DNA of 64,000 nucleotides from Mucilaginibacter sp. MD40 (GTDB lineage: Bacteria > Bacteroidota > Bacteroidia > Sphingobacteriales > Sphingobacteriaceae): the NCBI RefSeq assembly GCF_002288635.1, contig NZ_NRSW01000001.1:2143728-2207727 (forward strand), read 5' to 3'. Every line of letters begins with the position of its first letter. Within the stretch, counting starts at the first letter, position 1. A program made the translations under genes and the position numbers. Shown piece after piece: positions 1 to 8,412 of the stretch. Below the pieces are notes generated by a model. The model was not told the DNA's origin. It did not search any database and saw only the letters and a program-made list of their open reading frames with translations.

Positions 1-2
1 GT

Positions 3-1769
3 AAATCGGTTTGTTTCCAGGTGCCTGCTTTAGCCAAAGAGGGGATATGCATTGTGGTATCGCCGCTCATCGCCCTGATGAAAGACCAGGTAGAAAACCT
101 TAAAGCACGCGGCATAGCTGCAATGGCCATTGTATCGGGCATGGGCAGGCGCGAGGTAGATATCGCGCTTGATAATTGTATTTACGGCCCGGTAAAGTTT
201 TTATATCTGTCGCCCGAGCGTTTATTGTCTGACCTGGTGCGCGAGCGCATCAAATACATGAATGTAAACCTGTTCGCTGTTGATGAGGCGCATTGTATTT
301 CACAGTGGGGTTATGATTTCCGGCCGCCATACCTGCATATTGCCCGCCTGCGCGAACTGCACCCCGGCGTGCCGGTATTGGCCTTAACGGCGAGTGCTAC
401 AGCCGATGTGCAGGCCGATATACAGGAAAAATTAGCGTTCAGGAAGGGGGTGGTCTTCCGTAAAAGCTTTGAGCGTAAAAACCTGAGCTATGTGGTACAG
501 GAAACGGAGGATAAACTGCGTAAACTGCTTGATGTAGCCAACGGCATTACCGGTAGCGGCATAGTTTACGTACGTACCCGCAAGGAAACCTTCGAGATAG
601 CCCAGCACTATCGCAGGCACCACATCAGCGCCGATTATTACCATGCGGGCCTGCCGGCTGATGAACGCGCCGAAAAGCAGGATGCCTGGAAAAGCAACAC
701 TACCCGCATAATTGTGGCAACCAATGCCTTCGGTATGGGGATTGACAAGCCCGATGTGCGCTTTGTGATCCACAAGGATATGCCGGATAGTTTGGAAGCT
801 TATTACCAGGAGGCAGGCAGGGCAGGGCGCGATGAGGATAAAGCCTATGCGGTGCTGCTCTATCATCCATCAGATCGCGCGCTGTATCAAAAGAAAATGC
901 AGCAAAGTTTTCCGTCGGTTGAGGAGATCAAGAAGATCTATCATAGCCTGGGTAATTACTGCCAGCTGGCTTATCAGGCAGGCGAGGGGATAAGCTTTGA
1001 CCTGGACATCGCCGGGTTTTGCAGCCGCTTTGAGCTCGACGCCATTAAAACCCTTAACGCGTTAAAGTTTCTGGAGCAGGACGAGTATGTGTCATTCACG
1101 GAGAGTGTTTTCCTTCCCTCGCGTTTCAGGTTTGAGGTATTGAACGAGGAATTATATAACTTCCAGATACAAAACCCCGGCTGGGATCCTTTTATAAAAA
1201 CCCTTTTGCGCTCGTACGGGGGCTCATTTGAGAACTATGTGCGCATAAAAGAGTTTGACATTGCCAGGCGTGCAGGCATGAGTGTGCAGCAGGTTGTTAC
1301 CGGCCTGCAGCAGTTGCAAGCCTTTGGTATTTTGAGCTACCTGCCACAAACCGACCAGCCACAGGTTACCTGGTTAAAGCCAAGGCAGCCCAATAATCAT
1401 TTATATATTAACAAGGTGGCCATTGAGCAGCGTAAGGCAACCTACCGTAAAAAGCTGGATGCCGTTTTTGCGTATACGGGTACGCCTGTTTGCCGCAGCA
1501 GGCAGCTATTAACTTATTTTGATGAGCCTGAAGCCCCAAAATGCGGTATATGCGATGTTTGCCTGGAAGAACGCCGGCAGCAAAATAGCGGCGAAATAAC
1601 CGATCATATTACCAGCGAGATCGTACAGGCGCTCAGCAATGGCCCGCATACCATCGCCGAACTTATACCAGCGCTTAAATATGGTACCGAAAGAGAAAAG
1701 ATACGTACCCTGCGCCTTTTGCTGGATGCCGCCAAAATAAAAACCAACGGCGAAATTTACTATCTGTAG
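3..1769 (+). CDS. recQ: RecQ-family ATP-dependent DNA helicase, 5' end outside the window
   Basis: 3'-5' superfamily 2 DNA helicase acting in recombination and repair. The frame is open from base 3, and its first residues (KSVCFQVPAL) are the end of the Walker A motif (usually GGKSxCyQxPAL), so roughly the first 50 codons lie outside the window and the GTG at 21 is not the start. DEAH lies about 88 residues after that GTG, followed by the CISQWGYDFR motif. The helicase C-terminal motif GRAGRDE follows, then the RecQ zinc-binding region with four Cys (CRSRQLL, CGICDVC) and a short winged-helix-like tail. No HRDC domain is visible before the TAG stop. Family assignment is firm; distinction from other RecQ paralogues is not possible here. 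Confidence 0.93.
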   Translation, partial: KSVCFQVPALAKEGICIVVSPLIALMKDQVENLKARGIAAMAIVSGMGRREVDIALDNCIYGPVKFLYLSPERLLSDLVRERIKYMNVNLFAVDEAHCISQWGYDFRPPYLHIARLRELHPGVPVLALTASATADVQADIQEKLAFRKGVVFRKSFERKNLSYVVQETEDKLRKLLDVANGITGSGIVYVRTRKETFEIAQHYRRHHISADYYHAGLPADERAEKQDAWKSNTTRIIVATNAFGMGIDKPDVRFVIHKDMPDSLEAYYQEAGRAGRDEDKAYAVLLYHPSDRALYQKKMQQSFPSVEEIKKIYHSLGNYCQLAYQAGEGISFDLDIAGFCSRFELDAIKTLNALKFLEQDEYVSFTESVFLPSRFRFEVLNEELYNFQIQNPGWDPFIKTLLRSYGGSFENYVRIKEFDIARRAGMSVQQVVTGLQQLQAFGILSYLPQTDQPQVTWLKPRQPNNHLYINKVAIEQRKATYRKKLDAVFAYTGTPVCRSRQLLTYFDEPEAPKCGICDVCLEERRQQNSGEITDHITSEIVQALSNGPHTIAELIPALKYGTEREKIRTLRLLLDAAKIKTNGEIYYL

Positions 1770-1808
1770 TCCTCATCTTCCTCTGTCGGTATTGAAACCG
1801 GCTTCCGT

Positions 1809-1839
1809 TTTCACCGACCCTAACGCCCTCTTTACCGAC
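1809..1839 (+). promoter_or_regulatory. Direct-repeat operator-like element upstream of GIN gene
   Basis: Two 9-bp direct repeats, TTTCACCGA and TTTACCGAC, are separated by 13 bp, about 130 bp before the GIN gene at 1968. The same pair with the same 13-bp spacing lies in the same place before the paralogue on the minus strand (11551-11581). Further downstream both share TGTAACGT, GTGTAATT and a 5' leader (TCACAATCAAAATATTAA) that runs up to the start codon. The 9-bp repeat with 12-13-bp spacing is the geometry known for LytTR-type response regulators; that assignment is inference. Confidence 0.55.
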
Positions 1840-1967
1840 TAAAACCGGCACTGTGTCTAATACACACTTATTGGCTGTAACGTATACTGCCTGGAGGCGT
1901 CATATATGTGTAATTGGTTCAATAAAAAACATAACATATATTATTCACAATCAAAATATTAAGCGTC

Positions 1968-2570
1968 ATGAAAGCAAGAATTTTAACCATAGCAGCCATT
2001 ATGTTTATGGCCATGGTAACTACCAAAAATACCTTTGCAAAAGCAACAACTGGCCACAACAACGAAGCCACCATTTTAACCAACGTAAGCAAGATCAATA
2101 AAATTGAGGTGCGCGGTAATGTTGAAGTATACGTATCAGACGGCGATACTGATAACGTAAAGGTTTACAATAAATATTATGCCGAAAGCGCCCTGGTGCA
2201 AAGCCGTAACGGTGTGCTGCGCATATCCTCATACGCCGGTGAAAAACTGGTGGTTTGGGTTACCGTAAATGATCTTCGTTCTATAGAGGCTTATGACAAT
2301 GCCAGTGTAAGATCATTCGGTAAACTTTCAAAAGTAGAGCTGGATGTTAACTTGCATAACGGCGCTACTGCCGACTTGAAACTGGAAGCCTACAAAGCCA
2401 ACATTACCGTGAACGATGCAGCGAAAGCCCTGCTTGCCGGTAACGTGAACGATTGTAACCTGCGTTACGCTCAAACTGCCAGCGTTAACCATGAACAACT
2501 CGTAGCTGTTAATGTAATAAAAGCCCCCATTATAGCACTCAGCAAAAGCAACGCGCTATCAAGCTTATAA
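1968..2570 (+). CDS. Secreted GIN-domain (DUF2807-like) protein
   Basis: A 200-residue protein with an N-terminal signal peptide (hydrophobic IAAIMFMAMV, likely cleaved after TFA) followed by a beta-rich GIN/DUF2807-type domain: GNVEVYVSDG, VKVYNKYYAE, LRISSYAGEKLVVWVTVNDL, then alternating short beta strands. It should be exported; the molecular function of the family is not established. It is a clear paralogue of the minus-strand gene at 10819-11427, similar along the whole length, and both share their upstream regulatory region. A hairpin terminator follows directly, so it is probably monocistronic. An overlapping frame starting at 1853 looks like noise. Confidence 0.8.
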   Translation: MKARILTIAAIMFMAMVTTKNTFAKATTGHNNEATILTNVSKINKIEVRGNVEVYVSDGDTDNVKVYNKYYAESALVQSRNGVLRISSYAGEKLVVWVTVNDLRSIEAYDNASVRSFGKLSKVELDVNLHNGATADLKLEAYKANITVNDAAKALLAGNVNDCNLRYAQTASVNHEQLVAVNVIKAPIIALSKSNALSSL

Positions 2571-2597
2571 TAATATCAACAAACCTTATCAGTCATT

Positions 2598-2636
2598 AAA
2601 AGCCATCGTTATATATATAAAATGATGGCTTTTTTA
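2598..2636 (+). terminator. Rho-independent terminator
   Basis: A perfect 10-bp stem AAAAGCCATC/GATGGCTTTT with an AT-rich 16-nt loop followed by T residues, 28 bp after the GIN gene. Confidence 0.8.
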
Positions 2637-2701
2637 ATTTAAAATGTAACTTCATGCTGTATTAGATCGTCAAAACGTACTTAAACTAAATCCTTGTAAT
2701 C

Positions 2702-3427
2702 ATGAAAAGATCATACTTTAAAATATCCCTGCTGGTTTTACTCGCTTCGGCAACTGTTATCACTTCATCCTGCCGTAGGTTCGGGTGTAAAAAAGGTTCG
2801 GGTAATATGAAAACCGAAACACGCCAAACAGGCGACTTTTCCAGACTGGAGATAAAAGGCGCTTACAACGTGCTCCTGAAACAGGATAGCTCCAAAACCC
2901 TAACCATTACCGCTGATGACAACCTGCTGCAGTACATTGAAACCAGTACCAGTGGCAATACCCTTAAAATTAATAGCCGCCGCAGCCTGTGCACCGGCAA
3001 AGCCATTACCGTAACGGTAGGTGTGCGCAATATTGATGATATAAAAGCATCGGGCGCGGTAGAGGTGAAGTCTGACGGGCGGTTAAATGTAAAGGACATC
3101 GGTTTCGAACTTAAGGGTGCTACAAAAGTTGAATTGGATATGAGCGCGACCAACGTTCGCGCCGATGGTAAAGGCAGTACCGAACTGGTATTACGCGGAC
3201 AAGCCGCCACGGCCGATGTGCACCTTACCGGCTCGGGTAAGCTTAACGCGCTCGATTTTGTAGTTGGCCGTTACAACCTAAGTACCACGGGCGCCAGCGA
3301 ATGCAATGTTAACGTGTTAAACGAACTGAATATTAAAAGTACAGGCGCCTCTGACGTTAAATACCGGGGCAACCCCACTATTAGCACGGATAAAAAAGGA
3401 TCGGTTTCTGTTAACAAGGTACAGTAA
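2702..3427 (+). CDS. Lipoprotein with head GIN domain (DUF2807)
   Basis: A 241-residue predicted lipoprotein. The N-terminus is a basic, hydrophobic signal peptide ending in a lipobox (VITSSC, Cys about residue 24), so it is likely lipid-anchored in the envelope. The rest is a typical DUF2807 right-handed beta structure: FSRLEIKGAYNVLLKQDSSKTLTITADDNLLQYIE followed by repeated short strands with the motif TGASxxxV near the end. It is only distantly related to the GIN gene just upstream and has its own terminators on both sides, so it is a separate transcription unit. Function unknown; in this phylum such proteins are common and often sit near envelope stress or two-component genes, but none are next to it here. 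Confidence 0.85.
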   Translation: MKRSYFKISLLVLLASATVITSSCRRFGCKKGSGNMKTETRQTGDFSRLEIKGAYNVLLKQDSSKTLTITADDNLLQYIETSTSGNTLKINSRRSLCTGKAITVTVGVRNIDDIKASGAVEVKSDGRLNVKDIGFELKGATKVELDMSATNVRADGKGSTELVLRGQAATADVHLTGSGKLNALDFVVGRYNLSTTGASECNVNVLNELNIKSTGASDVKYRGNPTISTDKKGSVSVNKVQ

Positions 3428-3450
3428 GCATATTTCACTTTTTAGATAAG

Positions 3451-3495
3451 CAACAGCCGGAGCCCAGATAAAAAAGGCTCCGGCTGTTGTATTTT
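3451..3495 (+). terminator. Rho-independent terminator
   Basis: A perfect 14-bp GC-rich stem (arms 3451-3464 and 3476-3489, CAACAGCCGGAGCC and its complement) with an A-rich loop, located 24 bp after the lipoprotein gene. Confidence 0.85.
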
Positions 3496-3579
3496 CCTGC
3501 ATTCTGCATAGCAGGGCCGCCTGTATAAATATTCAATTTAGTGTGCTGTAAAACACCACTATTTCTCAAAATAAATTCA

Positions 3580-3587
3580 TACTTTTG
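3580..3587 (+). promoter_or_regulatory. Bacteroidetes -7 box upstream of tig
   Basis: TACTTTTG matches the TAnnTTTG -7 consensus, 68 bp before the trigger factor start. No clean TTTG -33 box is visible at the usual distance. Confidence 0.5.
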
Positions 3588-3655
3588 CGCCTCTATTTTT
3601 TACGTAGCTTACAAAATAACGGCTATGTAGCATAACATTAACAAAACGGTAAAAG

Positions 3656-5008
3656 ATGAATATATCACAGGAGAAAAAAGACAGCCTGAATGCAGTTGTA
3701 AAGATCAGTCTTAGCCCGGCCGATTACCAGCCGAAGGTTGATAAAGCCATTAAAGAACAAGCTAAAAAAGCGCAGCTTCCGGGCTTCCGCAAAGGCATGG
3801 TTCCTGCGGCTCACATTAAAAAAATGTACGGTAAAAATATCTTGGTTGACGAAATCAACACTTTACTGTCAGACAGCCTGAACAAATTTATCGAGGAAGA
3901 AAAACTTGAAGTATTAGGCCAGCCGCTTCCAAAAATGGATGAGGATACCAAAGAGTATAACTGGGATTTTAACGACGAATTTGAATTTGCATACGAGTTA
4001 GGCCTTGCTCCAGAATTTTCTGTTGATTTTTCATCTCAGGATAAATTAACACAATATGTGATTAAAGTTGATGCAGAAACACTGGCATCACGCGAGAAAA
4101 ATATCCGTCGTGCCTATGGCAAAATGACAAATCCTGACGTATCGGCAGACGATGACGTGCTTTATTCAGAATTAGTACAACTTTCTCCGGATGGTGCTGT
4201 TTTTGAAGGAGGCATTAGCAACACTACATCGGTACGTTTAGACCAGATCAAAAATGAAGAAGTTAAAAAATCATTGATCGGTTTAAAGAAAGGCGATGAA
4301 GTGACGATAGATCTTCAGAAAGCTTTTGATAACGATGCGGCTAAGGTTGCAGGTCTATTAAAAATAGAAGAAGATGAAGCCGCTGAGCTAAAGTCGAGCT
4401 TTAAATTAACGGTAAAAAATGTAAACCGTTTAGATGAGGCCGACCTGAACCAGGAGTTCTTTGATAAATTATTTGGTGAAGGTGTGGTAACCACAGAAGA
4501 AGGCTTCCGTGAGAAGATCACTGAAGAACTGGAAACCATGATGCAGCAGGATAGCGAGCGCAAACTGCAAAACGATATCTACAACTTTACTTTAGATAAA
4601 GTACAGTTTGAACTGCCTGACGAGTTCCTGAAACGCTGGTTAAAAGCCACCAACGAAAAACTGTCTGACGAGGAATTGGAAGGTGGTTATAACGATTTCG
4701 CGAAAAACCTTAAATGGACGCTTATCGCTAACAAGGTCATCGTTGATAACAAAATTGAGATCAAATACGATGAGGTTTTCGCTTACGCTAAACAAAGCCT
4801 AAACAACCAGTTCAGGATGTACAGCCAGCAATCACTTTCTGAAGAGCAGTTAGCGCAATACACCGTTCAGTACCTGCAGGACAAGGAAAACGCTAACAAG
4901 ATATTTGAAGAAGTGAAAGCCGTTAAGGTTTTTGATTATATCAAAAGCGTAATTACACTTGATAAAAAAGAAATACTGTTTACCGAGTTTAACAAACTGG
5001 AAGACTAA
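3656..5008 (+). CDS. tig: Trigger factor
   Basis: Ribosome-associated chaperone that meets nascent chains at the exit tunnel. The 450-residue length is typical. The N-terminal ribosome-binding domain has the signature loop GFRKGMVPAAHIKKMYG (about residues 43-59, containing the conserved G-F-R-K). The middle part corresponds to the PPIase-like domain, which in this lineage is degenerate (sequence SADDDVLYSELVQLSPDG instead of clear FKBP motifs), followed by the helical C-terminal domain. It precedes clpP and clpX, the classical tig-clpP-clpX order, but its own terminator separates it from clpP. Confidence 0.93.
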   Translation: MNISQEKKDSLNAVVKISLSPADYQPKVDKAIKEQAKKAQLPGFRKGMVPAAHIKKMYGKNILVDEINTLLSDSLNKFIEEEKLEVLGQPLPKMDEDTKEYNWDFNDEFEFAYELGLAPEFSVDFSSQDKLTQYVIKVDAETLASREKNIRRAYGKMTNPDVSADDDVLYSELVQLSPDGAVFEGGISNTTSVRLDQIKNEEVKKSLIGLKKGDEVTIDLQKAFDNDAAKVAGLLKIEEDEAAELKSSFKLTVKNVNRLDEADLNQEFFDKLFGEGVVTTEEGFREKITEELETMMQQDSERKLQNDIYNFTLDKVQFELPDEFLKRWLKATNEKLSDEELEGGYNDFAKNLKWTLIANKVIVDNKIEIKYDEVFAYAKQSLNNQFRMYSQQSLSEEQLAQYTVQYLQDKENANKIFEEVKAVKVFDYIKSVITLDKKEILFTEFNKLED

Positions 5009-5032
5009 TATTTCCGCTTATATAACTTTCAC

Positions 5033-5066
5033 CAAAAGCATTTGCCCACCAGCAAATGCTTTTGTG
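5033..5066 (+). terminator. Rho-independent terminator after tig
   Basis: A perfect 13-bp stem CAAAAGCATTTGC/GCAAATGCTTTTG (5033-5045 and 5052-5064) with a 6-nt loop, followed by a T-rich stretch. Confidence 0.85.
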
Positions 5067-5092
5067 TTTTAGGCCTCACCCAAATCAACATT

Positions 5093-5172
5093 TGTCATGC
5101 TGAACGAAGTGAAGCATCTATTGCCGGAGAGTATGGCGCTGATCAGATTCTTCGCTACCGCTCAGAATGACA
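5093..5172. repeat. REP-A palindromic repeat (TGTCATGCTGA...TCAGAATGACA)
   Basis: Two arms in inverted orientation: a TGTCATGCTGAACGAAGTGAAGCATCT-type arm (5093-5119) and an AGATTCTTCGC...CAGAATGACA-type arm (5145-5172). The same family recurs at 13197-13228, 13439-13521, five times in 24148-24707 and at 39802-39895. Together with the short repeat at 5195-5226 it fills most of the 323-bp tig-clpP spacer; nothing else coding is visible in it. Confidence 0.8.
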
Positions 5173-5194
5173 GATATGATAGCGTTAACTTCAA

Positions 5195-5226
5195 GTCCTC
5201 TCCTTTGGAGAGGATTAGGTAAGGCT
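5195..5226. repeat. Short palindrome plus purine-rich tail (REP-C type)
   Basis: TCCTCTCC-TTT-GGAGAGGA followed by TTAGGTAAGG. It has the same build as the C-rich palindromes in the his operon (a pyrimidine run, 3-4-nt loop, purine run, short gap, second purine run) with a different base composition. Confidence 0.55.
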
Positions 5227-5331
5227 TTAAATTTTACTTTATAAAAACTTAATTGTAATAAATCTATTCAACTAAAAACTATATTTATCCCGCTTACCTT
5301 AATTATAAAAACGACTTAACAAACAAATACC

Positions 5332-6036
5332 ATGAGTAGTAATATCGATAAAAATGAATTCCGTAAATATGCTGTTAAGCACCACCGCATTAGCAGCACT
5401 TATGTAGATAAATTTATTGGTGGCGTTGACCGCGCGAAACTGCCTACCGGAATGACGCCTTACATTATCGAAGAGCGCCCCATGAATATAGCCCAGATGG
5501 ACGTGTTCTCGCGTTTGATGATGGACCGTATTATTTTCCTGGGCGATCCGATCTATGACCAAAACGCCAATATTATCCAGGCGCAGCTGCTGTTCCTGCA
5601 ATCAGCAGACAGTAAGCGCGACATCCAGATATACATTAACTCTCCGGGTGGTTCGGTATATGCCGGTTTAGGTATTTATGATACCATGCAGTTCATCTCT
5701 AATGATGTAGCTACCATTTGTACCGGTATGGCCGCTTCAATGGGCGCTGTATTATTGGTAGCAGGCGCCAAAGGCAAGCGTGCCGCGCTGCCGCACTCAA
5801 GGGTAATGATCCACCAGCCATCAGGCGGCGCGCAAGGCCAGCAGTCTGATATTGAGATCACTTATCACGAGATCACCAAACTGAAAAAAGAACTTTACCA
5901 GATTATTGCTGACCATAGCGGCAGCGATTACCAAAAAGTTTGGGACGCTTCAGACCGCGATTACTGGATGATTGCCGAAGAAGCAAAAGAATTTGGTATG
6001 GTTGACGAAGTGTTAAAAGCCAACACAAATAAATAA
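5332..6036 (+). CDS. clpP: ATP-dependent Clp protease proteolytic subunit
   Basis: Serine peptidase that forms the tetradecameric chamber of ClpXP. The catalytic triad is complete with the family spacing: Ser136 in TGMAASMGA, His161 in RVMIHQP, and Asp210 in SDRDYWM. At 234 residues it has an N-terminal extension of about 40 residues relative to enterobacterial ClpP, common in Bacteroidetes; part of it may be a processed propeptide. clpX follows after 93 bp with a hairpin in between. Confidence 0.95.
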   Translation: MSSNIDKNEFRKYAVKHHRISSTYVDKFIGGVDRAKLPTGMTPYIIEERPMNIAQMDVFSRLMMDRIIFLGDPIYDQNANIIQAQLLFLQSADSKRDIQIYINSPGGSVYAGLGIYDTMQFISNDVATICTGMAASMGAVLLVAGAKGKRAALPHSRVMIHQPSGGAQGQQSDIEITYHEITKLKKELYQIIADHSGSDYQKVWDASDRDYWMIAEEAKEFGMVDEVLKANTNK

Positions 6037-6040
6037 TTTA

Positions 6041-6110
6041 TAAACAATTAGCGGTTGTAACCCTTTAACAGTAGCCGGGTTTGTAAACATCCGCTAATTG
6101 TTTATTTTTG
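6041..6110 (+). promoter_or_regulatory. Long hairpin between clpP and clpX
   Basis: A perfect 14-bp stem (TAAACAATTAGCGG at 6041-6054, complement at 6091-6104) encloses a 36-nt loop with GGTTGTAACCC and GGGTTTGTAAACA, and is followed by a T run. It can act as a terminator, an attenuator or an RNA stability element between the two genes. Confidence 0.5.
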
Positions 6111-6129
6111 ATAAAAGAGGAATTTTAAA

Positions 6130-7368
6130 ATGAATAAGAACAGCAAGGAGATCAGATGCTCGTTTTGTGGTGCAGGTAAACAGGATTCCCTGATGCTGAT
6201 AGCCGGCCTTGACGCACACATTTGTGATAAATGTGTTGATCAGGCAAACGAGATATTGGCCGAGGAGCTAAAGGTGCGCAAAGTAAAAGCGTCGCCGGCG
6301 GTCCCTTCGGTACTGAAGCCTTCTGAAATAAAATCTCACCTGGACCAGTATATCATCGGTCAGGACGATGCCAAAAAAGTATTGTCGGTTGCGGTATATA
6401 ACCACTACAAGCGCCTTAATCAGCGGGTAGATAAGGATGAGGTGGAGATAGAAAAATCGAACATTATTATGGTGGGCGAAACCGGTACGGGTAAAACCCT
6501 GCTGGCTAAAACGCTTGCCAAAGTATTGAATGTGCCTTTTTGCATATGCGATGCCACTGTACTTACTGAGGCGGGTTACGTAGGCGAGGACGTAGAGAGT
6601 ATTCTTACCCGCCTTTTGCAGGCTGCGGATTATGATGTAAACTCTGCCGAACGCGGCATTGTATATATTGATGAGGTAGACAAGATCGCCCGTAAGAGTG
6701 ATAACGCTTCCATCACCCGTGATGTAAGCGGCGAAGGGGTACAACAGGCCCTGTTAAAAATTCTGGAAGGTACCATGGTGAACGTACCACCACAAGGTGG
6801 CCGTAAACATCCCGACCAGAAAATGATCACCGTGAACACCAGTAATATCCTGTTTATTTGCGGCGGCGCTTTTGACAGTATCGAAAAAAAGATAGCCAGC
6901 AGGCTGCGCACTCAAACTGTAGGCTACAAGTTTAAACGCGACGATAGCGAGGTAGATCTGAAGAACCTGTACAAATACATTACCCCTCAGGACCTGAAAT
7001 CATTTGGTTTAATACCTGAGCTGATAGGCCGCCTTCCGGTACTTACTTATTTGAACCCGCTGGACAGGGACGCGCTGCATAACATCCTTACAGAGCCTAA
7101 AAACTCGCTGCTTAAACAATACAAAAAGCTGTTTGAGTACGAAGGGGTTAAACTGGAGTTTGACTCGGAAGTGCTGGATTTTATTGTTGATAAGGCCATG
7201 GAGTTTAAATTGGGCGCCCGTGGCTTACGCTCTATATGCGAAGCGATCATGATTGATGCCATGTTTGAGATACCATCAAAGAAAGATGCCAAGCGCTTAA
7301 ACATAACGCTCGACTATGCCCGTGAGAAGTTTGATAAGAGCGATCTTAAAAAGTTAAAGGTGGCTTAA
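6130..7368 (+). CDS. clpX: ATP-dependent Clp protease ATP-binding subunit ClpX
   Basis: AAA+ unfoldase that feeds substrates to ClpP. The N-terminal zinc-binding domain has Cys10, Cys13, Cys32 and Cys35. Walker A GETGTGKT is at 116-123, the pore loop GYVG at 149-152, and Walker [12 protein letters not shown] at 177-187; sensor and arginine-finger regions follow ([16 protein letters not shown]). The length of 412 residues is usual. The loop that carries IGF in enterobacterial ClpX and docks into ClpP reads VGYKF here (after ASRLRTQT). ClpP is encoded directly upstream, so a matching adjustment of the docking pocket is likely. Confidence 0.95.
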   Translation: MNKNSKEIRCSFCGAGKQDSLMLIAGLDAHICDKCVDQANEILAEELKVRKVKASPAVPSVLKPSEIKSHLDQYIIGQDDAKKVLSVAVYNHYKRLNQRVDKDEVEIEKSNIIMVGETGTGKTLLAKTLAKVLNVPFCICDATVLTEAGYVGEDVESILTRLLQAADYDVNSAERGIVYIDEVDKIARKSDNASITRDVSGEGVQQALLKILEGTMVNVPPQGGRKHPDQKMITVNTSNILFICGGAFDSIEKKIASRLRTQTVGYKFKRDDSEVDLKNLYKYITPQDLKSFGLIPELIGRLPVLTYLNPLDRDALHNILTEPKNSLLKQYKKLFEYEGVKLEFDSEVLDFIVDKAMEFKLGARGLRSICEAIMIDAMFEIPSKKDAKRLNITLDYAREKFDKSDLKKLKVA

Positions 7369-7390
7369 CAAATATATCACAGCAAATTGC

Positions 7391-7398
7391 TATATTTG
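7391..7398 (+). promoter_or_regulatory. Bacteroidetes -7 box upstream of amn
   Basis: TATATTTG matches TAnnTTTG, 107 bp before the AMP nucleosidase start and just after clpX; no convincing -33 box. Confidence 0.5.
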
Positions 7399-7505
7399 CA
7401 TACTCAAAAATACCAAGCACCCTGGCAATAGCCGGGGTTTGCTGTATAAAAACGTTTCGTTTTTTATAACCTGCGGCCGCCCGGCCGCCTAAAAATATAT
7501 ATCGT

Positions 7506-8366
7506 ATGAACGAAGAATTAGATATCAAAAAAGAAGACAGCACCCCAGCTGTTAAAGCACCTAAAGAGGTGTCAACTCCCGTAAAGAGCGGGCTTAAAAC
7601 AAAAGATGCTATTGTGGCTAACTGGCTGCCCCGCTATACCGGCAGGCCGCTTGACCAGTTTGGCGAATACATCATCCTAACCAATTTCTCCAAGTATTTA
7701 CAATTATTCTCTGACTGGCATGATAACGCGCCTATTATGGGCCTGGATAAGCCCATGCAGAGCGTAACTGCTGATGGTATTACCATTATTAACTTTGGTA
7801 TGGGCAGCTCGGTAGCAGCAACCGTAATGGACCTGTTAACGGCCATAAAACCTAAAGCGGTTATATTTTTGGGTAAATGCGGAGGCTTGAAAAAGAAGAA
7901 CAACGTGGGCGACCTGATATTACCCATAGCGGCCATACGTGGTGAGGGTACATCAAACGATTACCTGCCTGCAGAAGTACCCGCTTTGCCGTCATTCGCG
8001 CTGCAAAAGGCTATTTCAACCACCATCCGCGATTACTCACGAGATTACTGGACCGGTACCTGCTACACCACCAACCGCCGCGTTTGGGAGCATGACAAGG
8101 AATTTAAAAAATACCTTAAACAGCTGCGCGCCATGGCTATTGATATGGAAACGGCTACCATTTTTACCACAGGTTTTGCCAATAAGATACCTACTGGTGC
8201 CTTGTTGTTGGTATCAGACCAGCCAATGATCCCGGAAGGAGTAAAGACCGCCGAAAGCGATTCAAGTGTAACCGAGAAATATGTGGAAACACACCTGCAT
8301 GTTGGTATTGAGTCGTTAAAGCAATTAATAAACGGCGGCCTAACCGTTAAGCACCTTAAGTTTTAA
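7506..8366 (+). CDS. amn: AMP nucleosidase
   Basis: Hydrolyses AMP to adenine and ribose 5-phosphate and so adjusts the adenylate pool. The 286 residues belong to the nucleoside phosphorylase fold: phosphate/ribose motif NFGMGSSVAATVMDLLTAI, central GKCGGL, and the purine-binding AIDMETATIF near residue 213, followed by LLVSDQPMIPEGVKT. This is the short, single-domain Bacteroidetes version, not the long enterobacterial Amn. The first 30 residues are Lys/Glu/Pro-rich and look disordered; the conserved part begins at TKDAIVANWLPRYTG. Distinguishing Amn from other purine nucleoside phosphorylases rests on that N-terminal signature and is fairly secure. Confidence 0.85.
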   Translation: MNEELDIKKEDSTPAVKAPKEVSTPVKSGLKTKDAIVANWLPRYTGRPLDQFGEYIILTNFSKYLQLFSDWHDNAPIMGLDKPMQSVTADGITIINFGMGSSVAATVMDLLTAIKPKAVIFLGKCGGLKKKNNVGDLILPIAAIRGEGTSNDYLPAEVPALPSFALQKAISTTIRDYSRDYWTGTCYTTNRRVWEHDKEFKKYLKQLRAMAIDMETATIFTTGFANKIPTGALLLVSDQPMIPEGVKTAESDSSVTEKYVETHLHVGIESLKQLINGGLTVKHLKF

Positions 8367-8412
8367 TTGCTAACTTAGATGCATTAGGTTAGCAGACCTT
8401 GCATTTAATAGC

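Noticed and set aside
1853..2101. 82-residue frame overlapping the GIN gene start
   Set aside because: It overlaps the signal peptide of the clearly real GIN gene in another frame and has random composition.
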